Below, piece after piece: positions 1 through 7,991 of a DNA stretch of 36,062 bases. The notes beneath the pieces are model-generated. The model was not told the DNA's origin. It searched no databases and saw only the letters and a list, made by a program, of their open reading frames with translations. This DNA comes from Herminiimonas sp. (GTDB taxonomy: Bacteria; Pseudomonadota; Gammaproteobacteria; Burkholderiales; Burkholderiaceae_D). Numbering within the stretch: position 1 is the stretch's first letter; each line of letters opens with the position of its first letter. The stretch covers positions 1 to 36,062 of the forward strand of contig DAIDBD010000028.1 in the NCBI GenBank assembly GCA_027310305.1. Reading direction: 5' to 3'. The translations under genes and the position numbers were made by a program.

Positions 1-172
1 CTGGCGCTGCGTGTGTGAGCACCTCAAACTGACTCTTGCCGGTATCGGGCCACCCAAAACGCTGCTGTTGTGCGACAAATCTTCGGTCAACTGCGGTTTT
101 TAGGTTTATTCGTCCATAGCAATTATTACCGTCGCAAATTAAAATCGCCATTGATTGGACAAAAGGAAACAC
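1..172. other. left-edge sequence without an assignable gene
   Basis: No recognisable gene lies here. One plus-strand frame (from base 2) stays open to a stop near base 102 and could be the tail of a gene that begins outside the window, but it shows no family motif. The last 60 bases are AT-rich and carry an AAGGAAA-type ribosome binding site just before the ATG at 173. Confidence 0.4.
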
Positions 173-1154
173 ATGCACGTCTGTATCGCCATCGATGCCG
201 TGATACCGCCCGCGCTTTACGGCGGGACAGAACGCGTCGTATTCTGGCTTGGACGCGGGCTGCATGAACTCGGGCATCGCATAACATCCTTGCCAGGCAG
301 GGTTCCCGGTGCGATTTCGTGCAGATGCGGAAATCGATCGTGCACTGCCAATTGATGCACAGATTCCGCCTGATGCCGACATCGTTCATGTGCATTCGGA
401 ATCCCTTATCCCGCAATCATTTCCATTTTGCCAGACGATACACGGCAATGCCCGGCAGCCCCGCACGTTTCATCCGGATACCATTTTTGCCTCGGCAAGC
501 CATGCCAGAAACCATGGCGCGCTGGCGTTTGTGCATAACGGCATGGACCCGGCCGAATATGGCTTGCCCGATCTCGCCCATGCGGGCGCCCATTTTGTCT
601 TTCTCGCCAAAGCCGCGTGGCGCGTCAAGAACGTTCGCGGAGCGATCCGGGTTGCGCGCAAGGCGGGCGTGCCGCTGGAAGTGCTGGGCGGCCATCGTCT
701 CAATTTCAAAATGGGATTTCGCCTCACGCTGGACCCGAATGCCCGTTTTCGCGGAATGGTGGGAGACAAAGAAAAAAACTGCTGGATGCGGCAGGCCCGG
801 GGGCTGATTTTTCCGGTATTGTGGGAAGAGCCGTTTGGCGTGGCGGTCATCGAGGCGCTTTATTTCGGACTGCCGGTCTTCGCCACGCCGTATGGCGCAC
901 TACCGGAGATCATCAATGAATGCGCGGGCTTTTTGTCCAATAGCGAAGCCGAACTTGCCGGGGCCGCGGCGTGTGCGGAAACTTACGACCGCCGTGCCAT
1001 TCATGCATGGTGGCAGCAGCATTTCACCCATCGCCACATGGCAAAAAAGTATCTGTCGTACTACGAGCAGATTTTGAGCGGCGAGAACCTGCACCCCGCT
1101 CCAATAGAGTCGCCCGCCGCGCGCGGTAGAGAACGGCTTGCGTGGAATCGGTAA
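173..1154 (+). pseudogene. family 4 glycosyltransferase, frameshifted
   Basis: This reads as a GT4-type (GT-B fold) glycosyltransferase of about 325 residues, a family that transfers a nucleotide-activated sugar to glycans or lipids. The N terminus (MHVCIAIDAVIPP, then YGGTERVV) starts at the ATG at 173 behind a good ribosome binding site. The rest (HVHSES near 385, HNGMDP near 535, then FPVLWEEPFGVAVIEA, and PVFATPYGALPEI) lies in another frame. A short stretch at about 286-318 in the third frame (LARQGSRCDF) fits the expected sequence between them. This suggests two single-base losses, near 281-288 and 316-325, although one net +1 shift would also join the outer frames. The donor-binding E-x7-E-like region is intact in the downstream part. 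As written, no full-length product can be made. The defect could be a real pseudogene or a sequencing error. The acceptor and donor cannot be told from sequence. Confidence 0.75.
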
Positions 1155-1520
1155 CACGCGACAGAATAATCCCACCGCGAACTTGCACGATTATTTTGCA
1201 TTTCATCTACTTGACAAAAGCTTAATGACTGTTTGATTAGCTTGCTAATTTGGCTGCAAAAAAACAGACAAAAGCGAATTTATTATCAAATTGATCAAAT
1301 ACCGGCTACCCTGTTTATGGGATGGCGAGTTTACAAGAGAGGAGTAGATTACAAGAAGTATTACAACAAGGAAACATAGTTACCAAAAACAACTAAAAAA
1401 ATGTTTTCCTCTATGGATTTGTGAAATATTGTCACACAGCAATATTCTTTGCATTTATTCCTCCAATACTTGGTAGATTACTAGCAGAACTTAACCATGC
1501 GCTAACGTTGCGCCAGACAT
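1155..1520. promoter_or_regulatory. AT-rich intergenic region upstream of the response regulator
   Basis: This 366-base stretch is markedly AT-richer than its surroundings and has no convincing gene. It holds a TTGACA at 1211-1216 followed at 17 bases by TGATTA, a possible weak promoter. It also holds an exact 7-bp inverted repeat, AATATTG (1425-1431) and CAATATT (1440-1446), separated by TCACACAG. The half-sites TGTGA (1420-1424) and TCACA resemble a CRP-type box but are 7 bases apart instead of 6. The base composition suggests acquired or regulatory DNA; no regulator can be named. Confidence 0.4.
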
Positions 1521-2210
1521 ATGAGAATTGCAGTGCTCGACAACGACCGCAGCCAGATGGATCTGGTTTGCCAAGTTCTCACATCTGCCGGGCATTCGTG
1601 CCATGCTTTCGATAGCGGCAAGGAAATGCTCAATCAGCTACGCCGGGAAAGTTATGACATGCTGGTGATTCACTGGCAGGTGCCCGATGTCAGTGGCGCA
1701 GAAGTGCTGCGCTGGGCCAGGGAAAGATTGCCGGCTAACTTGCCGGTGTTGTTTATGACCAACTCTTCCGGCGAAGACGATATTGTTGCAGGCTTGGCCG
1801 CCGGCGCCGACGATTACATGATCAAGCCGATCCGCCGGGGCGAACTGGTGGCACGTGTGCAGGCGTTGCTGCGACGCGCTTACCCGACCCAGAATGCGGC
1901 TGAACAAATCCAGTTTGGCCATTATGTTTTCGAAACCCGCACCGGTCGCCTGATGATGAAGGGCATTCCGGTCGATCTGACGCAGAAGGAATTTGATCTA
2001 GCCTTGCTTTTTTTCCGCAATATCGGCCGTCCTCTGTCGCGCGCTTACATTCTGGAAGCGGTCTGGGCGCGCGATGTCGAAGTCCCTTCCCGTACCATGG
2101 ATACCCATGTGTCGCGCGTGCGCAGCAAGCTGCAATTACGCCCGGAACACGGCTTCAGGCTGGCCCCGGTTTACAGCTATGGCTATCGTCTGGAACAAAT
2201 GCCGCCCTGA
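1521..2210 (+). CDS. OmpR/PhoB-type response regulator with His at the phosphoacceptor position
   Basis: This 229-residue protein has a receiver domain (about 1-120) and an OmpR-type winged helix (about 130-225, ending in the usual VSRVRSKL and GYRL motifs), so it should be a DNA-binding transcription regulator. The acidic pair (D7, D9), the conserved Thr in LFMT and the Lys in MIKP are present. The residue that should be the phosphorylated Asp is His51 (context LVIHWQVPD, where relatives have LLLDW-type sequence). The codon is CAC at 1671-1673, one base from GAC. Standard Asp phosphorylation is therefore not expected, and the protein may act without phosphorylation or may be losing signalling. 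No histidine kinase gene is adjacent. The ATG at 1521 gives a normal N terminus for the family. Confidence 0.9.
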   Translation: MRIAVLDNDRSQMDLVCQVLTSAGHSCHAFDSGKEMLNQLRRESYDMLVIHWQVPDVSGAEVLRWARERLPANLPVLFMTNSSGEDDIVAGLAAGADDYMIKPIRRGELVARVQALLRRAYPTQNAAEQIQFGHYVFETRTGRLMMKGIPVDLTQKEFDLALLFFRNIGRPLSRAYILEAVWARDVEVPSRTMDTHVSRVRSKLQLRPEHGFRLAPVYSYGYRLEQMPP

Positions 2211-2378
2211 AATTTGCCGCTCGTTTGGCGAATCTGCGCTTGCTTCAGTTGGCTCTCATTGTCGCTTCCGCGTTACTCCAGCCCCGTCATCAGCAGCACG
2301 CATAGGAACGCATGCCGATCTGACAACAACCTTGGATCGTCGGAACGAATCGCGTCCTTATGCTACCTAGCAACAAGC

Positions 2379-2384
2379 TATAAT
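2379..2384 (+). promoter_or_regulatory. candidate hemA promoter -10 box
   Basis: A perfect TATAAT sits 37 bases before the hemA ATG. The hexamer 17 bases upstream (CCTTAT) is a poor -35, so the assignment rests on the -10 and its position. The 11-mer CAAGCTATAAT here recurs exactly at 18280-18290 in front of another gene. Confidence 0.45.
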
Positions 2385-2420
2385 GAAGGGTACTCATCAT
2401 TCAAAATATCTGCGCCCGGA

Positions 2421-3710
2421 ATGCAACTCCTCGCCGTCGGCCTCAATCACACTATCGCGCCTGTATCGCTGCGCGAAAAAGTAGCCTTTCCGGCTGACCA
2501 GCTCGGCCAGGCGGTGGCATCCGCACGCGCATGGTTCGGCCGCGCCGCCGCATCGGGCGGCGCCGACGAGGCAGCGATTCTGTCGACCTGCAATCGCACC
2601 GAATTGTATGCGGCAAGCCATCGGCAAAGCAGCGTCGATGCGGCAATCGATGCGACGGCGCATTTCCTGGCCGACTATCACAAATTATCCTACTCCGAAC
2701 TGCGTCCGTATCTTTACACGCTGCCGCAGCATAATGCAGTGCGCCATGCGTTCCGGGTCGCATCAGGACTCGATTCGATGGTGCTGGGCGAGCCGCAGAT
2801 TCTGGGGCAGATGAAAGACGCGGTGCGCCAGGCCGATGCGGCCGGCGGGCTCGGCACGTATCTGCACCAGATGTTCCAGCGCACCTTCGCCGTCGCGAAA
2901 GAAGTGCGCAGCACCACCGAGATCGGTGCGCATAGCGTATCGATGGCAGCCGCCGCGGTGCGCCTGTCGCAACGCATTTTCGATACCGTCTCCGAGCAGC
3001 ATGTGCTGTTCATCGGCGCCGGCGAAATGATCGAATTGTGCGCAACGCATTTCGCCGCGCAAAATCCCATATCGCTGACCATCGCCAACCGCACGCTGGA
3101 TCGCGGCGAACTGCTCGCGCACCGTTTCAACGGCCGCGCCATTCGTCTGTCGGATTTGCCGGAACAGTTGGCGACATTCGATATCGTGGTGTCATGCACC
3201 GCTTCTTCGTTGCCGATCATCGGCCTTGGTCTGGTCGAACGCGCGATCAAGACGCGCCGCCACAAGCCGATGTTCATGGTCGATCTGGCGGTGCCGCGCG
3301 ATATCGAATCCGAGATCGGCCGTCTGGATGACGTGTTCCTGTATACCGTCGACGATCTGGGTGCGGCGGTGCAGACCGGCATGGAAAATCGCCAGGCCGC
3401 CGTGGCGCAGGCGGAAGCGATCATCGAGACCCGCGTTCAGTCGTTCATGCACTGGGTCGATAGCCGCGCGGTGGTGCCGGTGATCCAGGACCTGCATGAA
3501 ACCAGCGAAGCGATGCGCATGGCCGAACTGGATCGTGCGCGCAAGCTGCTGGCCAAAGGTGAAGACATCGATGCGGTACTCGAAGCGCTATCCAAAGGCC
3601 TGACCGCCAAATTCCTGCACGGCCCGCAGCAGGCTTTGCACAACGCGCAGGGCGACGAGCGTGCGCGCCTCGCCGCATTACTGCCGCAATTGTTCCGCAC
3701 CAAGCGCTAG
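2421..3710 (+). CDS. hemA: glutamyl-tRNA reductase
   Basis: This enzyme reduces glutamate on tRNA-Glu with NADPH to glutamate-1-semialdehyde, the first committed step of C5-pathway tetrapyrrole synthesis in the cytosol. It is 429 residues long, normal for the family. Visible features are the N terminus [10 protein letters not shown], the catalytic-cysteine motif STCNRTELY (Cys57), the [12 protein letters not shown] signature (about residue 114) and the NADPH-binding motif IGAGEM (about 196). The C-terminal dimerisation region follows. The frame is open about 200 bases further upstream, but the family N terminus fixes the ATG at 2421. The gene heads a same-strand group with prfA, dsbB and prmC, as in many proteobacteria. 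Confidence 0.97.
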   Translation: MQLLAVGLNHTIAPVSLREKVAFPADQLGQAVASARAWFGRAAASGGADEAAILSTCNRTELYAASHRQSSVDAAIDATAHFLADYHKLSYSELRPYLYTLPQHNAVRHAFRVASGLDSMVLGEPQILGQMKDAVRQADAAGGLGTYLHQMFQRTFAVAKEVRSTTEIGAHSVSMAAAAVRLSQRIFDTVSEQHVLFIGAGEMIELCATHFAAQNPISLTIANRTLDRGELLAHRFNGRAIRLSDLPEQLATFDIVVSCTASSLPIIGLGLVERAIKTRRHKPMFMVDLAVPRDIESEIGRLDDVFLYTVDDLGAAVQTGMENRQAAVAQAEAIIETRVQSFMHWVDSRAVVPVIQDLHETSEAMRMAELDRARKLLAKGEDIDAVLEALSKGLTAKFLHGPQQALHNAQGDERARLAALLPQLFRTKR

Positions 3711-3831
3711 CTGCGCTGTCTCTTTTCCCTCGCCGCAGGCGACGGATTGCCCGCGCGGGATCAGGAATTTTCTCTTCGCCATGGCAGCTTCCCGATGCCG
3801 GCCCTTCCGAATTCAAGACTGACGAAACGCC

Positions 3832-4914
3832 ATGAAACCATCAATGCTCGCCAAGCTCGACCAGTTGGCCAACCGGCTGGAAGAATTGAACAACCTGCTG
3901 ATGCAGGAAGATGTGACGTCCAATATCGACAACTATCGGAAACTGTCGCGCGAGCATGCGGAACTCGGCCCGCTGGTGATGCTCTATGCCGCCTACACGC
4001 AAGCCGGCAACGATGCGAAGGCAGCGCAGGAAATGCTGTCGGATCCGGACATGAAGGAATTCGCGCAGGAAGAAATCGGCGCCGCCCGATCGCGCATGGA
4101 ACGGCTCGAAGCCGATCTGCAAAAAATGCTGCTGCCGAAAGATCCGAACGACGAGCGCAATATTTTCCTGGAAATCCGCGCCGGCACCGGCGGCGATGAA
4201 TCGGCATTGTTTGCCGGCGATCTGCTGCGCATGTACACGCGCTTTGCCGAACGCCAGCGCTGGCAAGTCGAGATGGTGTCCGAATCGCCGTCCGAAGTCG
4301 GCGGCTACAAGGAAGTCATCGCGCGCATCATCGGTTTCGGCGCCTATTCGAAATTGAAATTCGAATCCGGCGGACATCGCGTGCAGCGCGTGCCGGCCAC
4401 CGAAACCCAGGGTCGCATTCATACCTCGGCGTGCACCGTGGCGATCATGCCCGAAGCCGATGAAGTCGGCGATGTCGACATCAATCCGGCCGACCTGCGC
4501 ATCGATACCTACCGCGCGTCCGGCGCCGGCGGCCAGCATATCAACAAGACCGATTCCGCAGTGCGCATCACGCATCTTCCGACCGGCATCGTGGTCGAAT
4601 GCCAGGACGACCGCAGTCAGCACAAGAACAAGGCATCGGCATTGAAAGTGCTGGCCGCCCGCATCAAGGATGTGAAGTTGCGCGAACAGCAATCGAAAGA
4701 AGCCGCCACCCGCAAATCGCTGATCGGCTCCGGCGACCGCAGCGAGCGCATCAGGACTTATAATTTCCCGCAGGGCCGGATGACCGACCACCGGATCAAT
4801 CTGACGCTGTATAAACTTGATTTCATCATGGATGGCGACCTGGAAGAGCTGACCAATGCGCTGGTGGCGGAACATCAGGCGGAATTGCTGGCGGCGCTGG
4901 GCGACGATGCCTGA
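3832..4914 (+). CDS. prfA: peptide chain release factor 1
   Basis: RF1 recognises UAA and UAG in the ribosomal A site and triggers hydrolysis of peptidyl-tRNA. The 360-residue length matches the E. coli protein. The codon-recognition tripeptide Pro-Ala-Thr is at residues 188-190 and the catalytic GGQ at 233-235 (context [13 protein letters not shown]), both at the usual numbering. RF2 would have Ser-Pro-Phe instead. The GGQ glutamine is the methylation target of PrmC, which is encoded two genes downstream at 5552, so enzyme and substrate probably share a transcript. The gap from hemA is 121 bases. Confidence 0.98.
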   Translation: MKPSMLAKLDQLANRLEELNNLLMQEDVTSNIDNYRKLSREHAELGPLVMLYAAYTQAGNDAKAAQEMLSDPDMKEFAQEEIGAARSRMERLEADLQKMLLPKDPNDERNIFLEIRAGTGGDESALFAGDLLRMYTRFAERQRWQVEMVSESPSEVGGYKEVIARIIGFGAYSKLKFESGGHRVQRVPATETQGRIHTSACTVAIMPEADEVGDVDINPADLRIDTYRASGAGGQHINKTDSAVRITHLPTGIVVECQDDRSQHKNKASALKVLAARIKDVKLREQQSKEAATRKSLIGSGDRSERIRTYNFPQGRMTDHRINLTLYKLDFIMDGDLEELTNALVAEHQAELLAALGDDA

Positions 4915-5020
4915 TTTTACTGATCGTTTCATGCAATAAAACAGTCGCATGACAGTTGTATGGAAGGAACCTTTTTGCAGTTGATCGTTCTTATGTTTTT
5001 ACTCACCGACACCCAATAAA

Positions 5021-5497
5021 ATGAAAACATCGAAGCCCGTTTTACTCGCCGTCGCCATTGCATCGCTGGCATTGCTCGCCGTCGCGCTGTATCTGCAGCA
5101 TGTCGAAAAAATGCAGCCTTGCCCTCTGTGCATCATCCAGCGTTATGCCTTCGCCGCGGTCGCATTGATTTGCGTCGTGTTCGCCGTTTTGCCGCGCAGT
5201 GCGGCGAAAGCCGGCGCGGGGTTGGGCGCATTGGCGGCCCTTGCCGGCGCAGGCGTCGCCGGCTGGCATTTGTGGATCAAGGCACATCCGTCAACCTCGT
5301 GCGGCATCGACCCGCTGGAAACGTCGCTCAACACGATCCCGACCGCCAAGCTGCTGCCTTTCCTGTTCCAGGCGGATGGCCTGTGCACGACCGACTATGC
5401 GCCGATTCTCGGCCTGTCGATTCCGCAATGGTCTCTGGTATGGTTTGCGCTGTTTGTCATCGTGCTCGGCTGGGCGGCATTCAGGCGCGCCGGATAA
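5021..5497 (+). CDS. dsbB: disulfide bond formation protein B
   Basis: DsbB is an inner-membrane quinone reductase that re-oxidises the periplasmic dithiol oxidase DsbA. The 158-residue protein has four hydrophobic helices (about 8-25, 42-58, 65-85 and 132-152). It has both required cysteine pairs: Cys34-Pro-Leu-Cys37 in the first periplasmic loop, and Cys94 with Cys122 in the second. It lies between prfA and prmC. DsbB has no known part in release-factor modification, so its place in this group is probably only co-transcription. Confidence 0.95.
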   Translation: MKTSKPVLLAVAIASLALLAVALYLQHVEKMQPCPLCIIQRYAFAAVALICVVFAVLPRSAAKAGAGLGALAALAGAGVAGWHLWIKAHPSTSCGIDPLETSLNTIPTAKLLPFLFQADGLCTTDYAPILGLSIPQWSLVWFALFVIVLGWAAFRRAG

Positions 5498-5551
5498 TAA
5501 AAAATTGCTGCAAACGACAAACCGTGCCGGGCGAAAAATGGCGCTGCCTGC

Positions 5552-6409
5552 ATGAACCTGGAAAACATGTCCATCGCGGCGATACTTAAAAAACCGCCGC
5601 TCGATTCACTGGAAACCCGCATCCTGCTGGCCCACGCGCTCAAGCTGTCGCGGGTGCAGCTCATTACGCAGTCCGAACGCGCGTTAACCATGGATGAAGC
5701 GCAACGGTTATCCGTTTTGTTTGAACGCCGCATCGATGGCGAACCGATCGCCTACATCGTCGGCGATCGCGAATTTTACGGCCTTTCTTTTCACGTGACG
5801 CCGGATGTGTTGATCCCTCGCCCTGAAACCGAATTGCTGGTCGATCTGGCTGCCGAACGGCTGCCGGAAAACGGCTTGCTGCTCGACCTGGGAACCGGCT
5901 CCGGCGCCATCGCCGTGGCGCTCGCGCATAGTCGTGCCGATGCCGCGGTCACGGCCCTCGATGTCAGCGATGCGGCGCTCGATATCGCGCGGCGCAACGC
6001 GGCACGACATGCGGCGAATATCATGTTCCTGCATAGCGATTGGTACAGCGTGCTGACCAATAGGCAATTCGATGTCATCGTCGCCAACCCGCCGTACATC
6101 GTCGAGGGCGACGCACATTTATCGCAAGGCGATTTGCGATTCGAACCGGTCGATGCGCTGACCGATCACGCCGACGGCCTGTCGGCATTGCGCACCATCA
6201 TTGCCGGCGCGCTTGGACATCTGAAGCCCGGCGGCTGGCTGTTGACGGAACATGGCTATGATCAAGCGGCAGAAGTGCGCGATCTGCTCGCGGCACAAGG
6301 ATTTTGCGAAGTGCAAAGCTGGCGGGATTTGGCAAACATTGAAAGAGCGAGCGGTGGAATGAAACAGATCGCGCCTGTTTCAAGCTACGCCACCGCGCCG
6401 GACGAATGA
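5552..6409 (+). CDS. prmC: release factor glutamine methyltransferase
   Basis: PrmC (formerly HemK) uses S-adenosylmethionine to N5-methylate the glutamine of the GGQ motif in release factors 1 and 2, which speeds termination. The 285-residue protein has the N-terminal helical substrate-binding domain (about 1-75). A Rossmann methyltransferase domain follows, with the SAM-binding motif LDLGTGSGAIA (about 110-120) and the catalytic NPPY at 179-182. The linker RPETELLV is typical of the family. It is the last clear member of the hemA-prfA group before a break in gene content. The gap to the convergent methyltransferase-like gene is only 26 bases. Confidence 0.97.
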   Translation: MNLENMSIAAILKKPPLDSLETRILLAHALKLSRVQLITQSERALTMDEAQRLSVLFERRIDGEPIAYIVGDREFYGLSFHVTPDVLIPRPETELLVDLAAERLPENGLLLDLGTGSGAIAVALAHSRADAAVTALDVSDAALDIARRNAARHAANIMFLHSDWYSVLTNRQFDVIVANPPYIVEGDAHLSQGDLRFEPVDALTDHADGLSALRTIIAGALGHLKPGGWLLTEHGYDQAAEVRDLLAAQGFCEVQSWRDLANIERASGGMKQIAPVSSYATAPDE

Positions 6410-6435
6410 CAAGAAAAAAAATTCTCCGTTCTGCC

Positions 6436-7251
6436 TCAATGTCCGTCAACTGCCTGATATAGAAACGGCTCGGCATTTCGAGCGATCAAGCGTTTTCGCA
6501 TTCGCATGCAGGCGGATGCGCCCGTATCCGAGGTGACCCAGCGGCGCCCCAGCCGTTCAGCGGCGGCTGCCGTATCGCCGCGCCTTCCGAAAAAATCGGC
6601 GACGATGGATTCGGAATCGGTAGCAGCCAACATGATTTTCTCAAGCAGCGCAACCGATTCCTGCTCGCTCGCGGAATCCATGCATTTCTTTTTTTCGGCC
6701 GATGCATCGCCAACGCTGCATCGGAAAATTACCTTATTGTTCAAATTCAGGCCGCTGAATATTTCGTCCGTCACCGCCTGCACGTAATGACCCGCATGAC
6801 TATCCACATGGATGTAAATCGAACCGTTCTCGCTCAGCAATTCACGCATCAGAATCAGCCTTGGCGCAATCATCGATAAATAGGATGCGATGCCGCTCGC
6901 CAATTCGGCTGGATAATCCGTTTTGAAATCGAACGGCGGATCGATATGGATCAAGTCGATCTTGCCGCGCAATGACGGCATGGCGTCATTGCCGGCCAAT
7001 AGCGCCGCCATCACCGGCAAGTTATTGCCATGGACCAGCCGATTCGGCTGCACCTCCGCTTGCGCATCGATTCGCCGGCATCGTCCATTGGCTTTGATCC
7101 ATTCCAATATCGCACCATCCTTTGCCGGCAACACCCATTCACGGGTTTGCAGCGGTACTTGATGGCCGCGTTCAAGAATACGTTCCGCTTTTTGGCGGCC
7201 GTTGGCGACAATCCCGGGGAGTTGCTCGAACAGGCTTTTTTGCATGGTCAT
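6436..7251 (-). CDS. truncated Mod-like DNA adenine methyltransferase
   Basis: The sequence resembles the type III restriction Mod / beta-class N6-adenine methyltransferase family, but at 271 residues (from the ATG at 7251) it is far shorter than usual Mod proteins of 500-700. The N terminus (MQKSLFEQLPGIVANGR from the second Met), the LVHGNNLPVMAALL stretch and the catalytic DPPF (104-107) are present. So are the LMRELLSENGSIYIHVD segment and the C-terminal LGRRWVTSD region. Two things are missing or altered. The middle stretch that normally carries the target-recognition domain is collapsed to about 20 residues (173-192), and the SAM-binding FxGxGT motif reads Phe-Gly-Arg-Arg-Gly-Asp-Thr (221-227). 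The frame is nevertheless uninterrupted. No restriction subunit is nearby. It may be inactive, a relic, or a repurposed protein. The start is uncertain: a TTG at 7332 is also in frame but lies inside a palindrome and upstream of the predicted promoter's start point. Confidence 0.75.
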   Translation of the reverse strand: MTMQKSLFEQLPGIVANGRQKAERILERGHQVPLQTREWVLPAKDGAILEWIKANGRCRRIDAQAEVQPNRLVHGNNLPVMAALLAGNDAMPSLRGKIDLIHIDPPFDFKTDYPAELASGIASYLSMIAPRLILMRELLSENGSIYIHVDSHAGHYVQAVTDEIFSGLNLNNKVIFRCSVGDASAEKKKCMDSASEQESVALLEKIMLAATDSESIVADFFGRRGDTAAAAERLGRRWVTSDTGASACMRMRKRLIARNAEPFLYQAVDGH

Positions 7252-7302
7252 GGCTGTTGCGCAAGCGTGCCGCTTTGCATTGGAATGATGGGTAAGACTT
7301 CC

Positions 7303-7332
7303 ATTAAACTTCAATAATGTTTTTATTGTCAA
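7303..7332 (-). promoter_or_regulatory. predicted promoter of the mini-Mod gene
   Basis: On the minus strand a perfect TTGACA (7332-7327) is followed after 18 bases by TTTAAT (7308-7303), five of six matches to the -10 consensus. Transcription would start near 7295, leaving a leader of about 45 bases before the ATG at 7251. The -35 box lies inside the palindrome at 7311-7360. Confidence 0.55.
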
Positions 7333-7360
7333 TTTTTAATGACAATCAAAACATTCTTAA
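7311..7360. repeat. long palindrome between the mini-Mod and XRE genes (candidate operator)
   Basis: The arms AATGTTTT (7316-7323) plus ATTGTCA (7325-7331) mirror TGACAAT (7340-7346) plus AAAACATT (7348-7355). That is 15 of 16 pairs around an 8-base AT centre, with weaker symmetry out to 7311 and 7360. It overlaps the predicted -35 of the minus-strand gene and abuts that of the plus-strand regulator. This is the layout expected of a shared operator bound by the adjacent XRE protein. It is not followed by a clear terminator T-tract in either direction that would suit a 3' end. Confidence 0.7.
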
Positions 7361-7385
7361 CCATGACTCCGAGGCCGATTATACA
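7357..7385 (+). promoter_or_regulatory. predicted promoter of the XRE regulator gene
   Basis: TTAACC (7357-7362) and TATACA (7380-7385) are 17 bases apart, each a fair match to the sigma-70 consensus. The start point would be near 7392, very close to the ATG at 7407. The -35 overlaps the edge of the palindrome at 7311-7360. Confidence 0.5.
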
Positions 7386-7406
7386 AACCTCTAAAACAGG
7401 TGGTAT

Positions 7407-7799
7407 ATGGCACGGACCAAACGCAACAATCCAGCGCTTTCCATGGAAATCGGGAAGATCATCCGCAAACAGCGCAAAGCTGCCGGCATGACGCAAGCCA
7501 TGCTTGCGGAAACAATCGGATTGGAAAGTGAAACCGTGTCGCGCATGGAAAACGGCATACGTTTGCCGTCCATCGAAAAACTGGTGGAGATGGCGAATGT
7601 ATTTTCTGTGCCGGTTGCGGTTTTTTTCGAACATGTCAGCACATCGAAAAAACAGCAGGATAATCATTTGCTTGCGGAAAAAATCAATATGGCGCTGGAA
7701 AAACTGCCGGAAGCCGGCAAGTTTTTCGTGCTGGACGTCGCGCAGAACTATGCGCGCTATCATGTGAGCAAGCCGAAGACGGTTCGTAAAAAAGATTGA
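7407..7799 (+). CDS. XRE-family helix-turn-helix regulator
   Basis: This 130-residue protein has an N-terminal Cro/C1-type helix-turn-helix at about residues 13-67 (GKIIRKQRKAAGMTQAMLAE, then SETVSRMENGIRLPS). A short helical C-terminal part (about 80-115) probably serves oligomerisation; the far C terminus is basic. The gene is divergent from the mini-Mod gene, and the two predicted promoters share a long palindrome. By analogy with controller proteins of restriction-modification loci and with phage-type repressors, it probably represses both genes or balances them. That role is inferred from layout only. A GGTGG-type ribosome binding site precedes the ATG. Confidence 0.9.
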   Translation: MARTKRNNPALSMEIGKIIRKQRKAAGMTQAMLAETIGLESETVSRMENGIRLPSIEKLVEMANVFSVPVAVFFEHVSTSKKQQDNHLLAEKINMALEKLPEAGKFFVLDVAQNYARYHVSKPKTVRKKD

Positions 7800-7941
7800 T
7801 CAGCGCATCCGATTCATGTCCGTTGTCAGAGCGTAAATTTATCGCGCCATCCATGATGTAAAAACCAAGCCATCGAAAACAGCTCGCATCGATTTCCATC
7901 CTGCTGCGCTTTTTCCTGCGCTGTCAAGACTGGCGCATCCG

Positions 7942-7947
7942 TATAAT
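7942..7947 (+). promoter_or_regulatory. candidate tex promoter -10 box
   Basis: TATAAT lies 45 bases before the tex ATG. The best upstream hexamer is CTGTCA (7921-7926), four of six -35 matches but with a short 15-base spacer. Confidence 0.4.
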
Positions 7948-7991
7948 TTGCGTATCATCCATCGCTTGTTTTTCTCATTCCGATTTTTCCC

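Noticed and set aside
2-102. Open frame at the left edge that could be the tail of a gene
   Set aside because: Only about 33 codons, no recognisable motif, and chance openness is likely.
2214-2420. N-terminal extension of hemA
   Set aside because: The family begins [10 protein letters not shown] at 2421, and a TATAAT box lies inside the supposed extension.
3841-4950. 369-residue open frame antisense to prfA
   Set aside because: It is the mirror of a well-conserved gene in GC-rich DNA, with no family motif and composition typical of shadow frames.
7252-7332. Longer mini-Mod protein starting at the TTG at 7332
   Set aside because: The start would lie in the palindrome and upstream of the predicted transcription start, and the added residues are unlike the family N terminus.
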